Assembly (NCBI GenBank): GCA_945900755.1
Contig: CAMDKS010000015.1
Coordinates: 1 to 64,000 of the forward strand
Length of the DNA: 64,000 nt
Direction of reading: 5' to 3'
Origin: Bdellovibrio sp. ZAP7
Lineage (GTDB): Bacteria > Bdellovibrionota_B > Oligoflexia > Oligoflexales > RGVZ01
Shown here: positions 61,632 through 64,000 of the stretch, piece by piece
Layout: every line of letters begins with the position of its first letter
How positions within the stretch are numbered: position 1 is the stretch's first letter
Translations under genes and position numbers: made by a program
The notes under the pieces: model-generated
The model's input: only the letters and a program-made list of their open reading frames with translations
Told to the model about the DNA's origin: nothing
The model's database searches: none

Positions 61632-62243
61632 TTATTCCGATTTAAGTCCGGCCACCCGAATTTGCAACTTAATGATCTTGTCATTACGCCGCACCGTGAA
61701 TATGAGACGATTGGCCGCAGGAAGATCATGCTTCATTTTAGAGGATTTCTTTTCTATGTCGGCAACGGCAATCCCATTAATCTGTTCAATAATATCTCCA
61801 TCTTTAAAGCCGGCCTTGGCATAAATGGAGCCCGTTCTTATTTTGGCTAGTATCACCCCTTTCGTTTCTCCCTCGTGGCGAAAGCGGTGTAAATCTGCGT
61901 CTTGGAGTAGGTCTAGAAAATCTATTGTGATCATCCGATCGCGCATGGCTTTTGTAATTTCCATGTCGTGATCTGGGACGTCAGCGGCATGAGAATCTTG
62001 CGCGACAGTCTGCGCGTCTTGATGCGCCTCAGCGTCAACAGGAGGTTCCGCCTGCGCTGGCTCACGTATAGCCTGTTCGGAAACCGTTGGAGCCCCTTTT
62101 TTGGACATGGACGACCATTTTTCAATGCCAATAAGCGCCAATAAAAAGCCAACGAAAAAACCAAGAAGAAATGTTAGCCACCCGCTCATTGGAGATTTTC
62201 CGCCCTCGTTAAACTGAGACGTATTGCTTGGATTCTTGCTCAT
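61632..62243 (-). CDS. membrane-anchored PDZ domain protein
   Basis: Single N-terminal TM; IYAKAGFKDGDIIEQINGIAVADIE PDZ motif. Confidence 0.75.
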   Translation of the reverse strand: MSKNPSNTSQFNEGGKSPMSGWLTFLLGFFVGFLLALIGIEKWSSMSKKGAPTVSEQAIREPAQAEPPVDAEAHQDAQTVAQDSHAADVPDHDMEITKAMRDRMITIDFLDLLQDADLHRFRHEGETKGVILAKIRTGSIYAKAGFKDGDIIEQINGIAVADIEKKSSKMKHDLPAANRLIFTVRRNDKIIKLQIRVAGLKSE

Positions 62244-62452
62244 TTTATTCTCCCTAGACTGCTATTTTGATAATTAAAATAGTCGCATATGGAATTTTAC
62301 AATCTTCGCCTTGCGAAAGCAAACTTTGCAAAGGTTGAACCTTTGGCTGGAATTTTTCTTATCCCTATCCAGAAGTTTCCTAGAATTGTAGACTTAGATT
62401 CTAATATGGTAAATTGGGTCGTTTTACCCAAAAATATTTAGGACCACGCTCC

Positions 62453-63514
62453 ATGATTTCACTGCAGGAAAATATATCCTTAAGCAACTATACGACAATT
62501 CGCACGGGCGGGCCCGCACGCTGGTTTATAACCTGCAAAACCGAAGCGTCCATTCTTGAGGCGTTGGCCTATGCCTCGTCCAATAAATTAAAGGTCCTGA
62601 CACTTGGTGCTGGTAGTAATTTACTGGTGTCAGATCAGGGTTTCGACGGGCTAGTCATTCAGGTGGCGTTAGATCATATTTCTTTCAAGGATTCTGGGTT
62701 GGTCGTCGCTGGAGGAGGCGTCAACTGGGATCATTTTGTAAAGGCGACTTGCCTACACGGCCTGACAGGCATCGAGTCGATGTCTGGGATTCCAGGAAAC
62801 GTCGGTGCTACTCCAGTGCAAAACGTCGGAGCCTACGGGCAAGAGGTTTGCGAGACGATTGTACAAGTAAACGCCATCAACATCAAAGATTTTTCGAAAC
62901 GAATATTTTCGGCCAAAGAATGCGCATTTGCCTACCGAAATAGTCGATTCAAAACTTCGGACAAAGACCTGTGGCTCATCACAGAAGTAACCTTTCAATT
63001 GAACGAATCATCACTACCGAACCCACAGTATGATGAGCTTCTAAAATCACTGGCCTCTGACCCACTTTGGTCTACGGGCGATAGATTTCAAAAAATCATG
63101 ACTCTTCGCGAGCACGTCCTTAAAATTCGCTCCTCAAAAGGCATGGTCTTGAATCATTCAGATTCTGACACCTATAGCCTTGGCAGTTTTTTTATGAATC
63201 CAATCGTTAGCACCTCAGAAAAGGTGCGAATTTTTCAACTCGCCGCTGACAAGGGGCTGCCTCGTCAGCCAACAGCTCACAGTGCTGGGGACAACTTGTG
63301 GAAACTCTCTGCGGCTTGGCTCATTGAAAATTCGGGCATTAAAAAAGGTGACATGATCCAGTCGGCCCGAGTCTCCACAAAACATGTTCTAGCCCTCACC
63401 AACCCGTCGAATGCATGCACCTCTGACATTCTTGCCTTGGCCGCACACATTAAAAAATCCGTTCACAATATGTTTGCGGTAGAACTCATTCAAGAGCCAG
63501 TATTTGTCGACTAA
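62453..63514 (+). CDS. murB: UDP-N-acetylmuramate dehydrogenase
   Basis: NYTTIRTGGPARWF, LGAGSNLLVSDQGFDGLVI, GIPGNVGATPVQNVGAYGQEV. Confidence 0.96.
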   Translation: MISLQENISLSNYTTIRTGGPARWFITCKTEASILEALAYASSNKLKVLTLGAGSNLLVSDQGFDGLVIQVALDHISFKDSGLVVAGGGVNWDHFVKATCLHGLTGIESMSGIPGNVGATPVQNVGAYGQEVCETIVQVNAINIKDFSKRIFSAKECAFAYRNSRFKTSDKDLWLITEVTFQLNESSLPNPQYDELLKSLASDPLWSTGDRFQKIMTLREHVLKIRSSKGMVLNHSDSDTYSLGSFFMNPIVSTSEKVRIFQLAADKGLPRQPTAHSAGDNLWKLSAAWLIENSGIKKGDMIQSARVSTKHVLALTNPSNACTSDILALAAHIKKSVHNMFAVELIQEPVFVD

Positions 63515-63696
63515 AGACCATCACTAGGTACACCTTTTGAGACTATACCTCTAATTTCAGCTTTTTGCACAGTTAATAGACATTTTTGCAATAGTTGATA
63601 TTTTAGCTCAGCATTTATTGATTCTTTCCGCTAGTATCAACCTCGGTTTTTGTTTGATCGACTATCACGTGCTTAATTTTTTGAGGGAGCGACTAC

Positions 63697-64000
63697 ATGG
63701 AATTTCAAGGCAATTTTTATTTCTTCATGCGTTGGATGCATTACTTTTTTGGAATTATTTGGATCGGCCATCTTTATTATTTCAACTTTACACAAGCGCC
63801 ATTCTTTGCTGAAACTGACGCGACCACGAAGTCGAACGCCATTCAAAAACTCCTACCCCGTGCCCTGTGGTGGTTTCGTTGGGGCGCAATGTTGACATTC
63901 ATTACTGGTTTCATCATGCTTTCCATTTGGGGTAGCAGTGTTGGACCAGACGCTTTGAAATCCTCATTCGGACTATTCATCTCTGTAGGCGCTCTTCTTG
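63697..64000 (+). CDS. PuuD-like (urate hydroxylase/DUF989-type) membrane protein, truncated by window end
   Basis: MEFQGNFYFFMRWMHYFFGIIWIGHLYYFNFTQAPFFAE... open to the window edge; missing from the ORF track. Confidence 0.65.
   Translation, partial: MEFQGNFYFFMRWMHYFFGIIWIGHLYYFNFTQAPFFAETDATTKSNAIQKLLPRALWWFRWGAMLTFITGFIMLSIWGSSVGPDALKSSFGLFISVGALL

Overview
The window reads as a bacterial chromosome segment, probably from the Bdellovibrionota/Oligoflexia or a related group. That placement is weak and rests only on general gene content. It starts with the 5' end of a minus-strand 16S rRNA gene that has a clear sigma70 promoter and boxA-like leader. The rest is about 50 mostly housekeeping genes: gpmI-mazG-rnhA, rpsT, speE, pepP, a partial nuo cluster (nuoCD-E-F-G-I), aspS, miaB, ffh, lgt, ruvC, hemB, dnaJ, panB and murB. 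Between them sit signalling and envelope genes (NtrC-type regulator, SpoIIE-type phosphatase, cyclic-nucleotide-gated K+ channel, S41 and M14 peptidases, DUF1343) and several orphan proteins. The spots most worth a second look are: (i) an unannotated ~150-nt structured element at about 12,922-13,077, with an extended Shine-Dalgarno, a downstream anti-SD mimic, a mini-ORF and a strong terminator; (ii) two tandem near-identical 38-bp palindromes immediately upstream of an AAA ATPase that carries a PD-(D/E)XK-like C-terminus; (iii) a tandem pair of divergent CheZ-like proteins; (iv) a canonical sigma54 promoter in front of an M14 carboxypeptidase. I saw no CRISPR array, transposase, prophage or tRNA. 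All calls come from reading the sequence; no database search was run.
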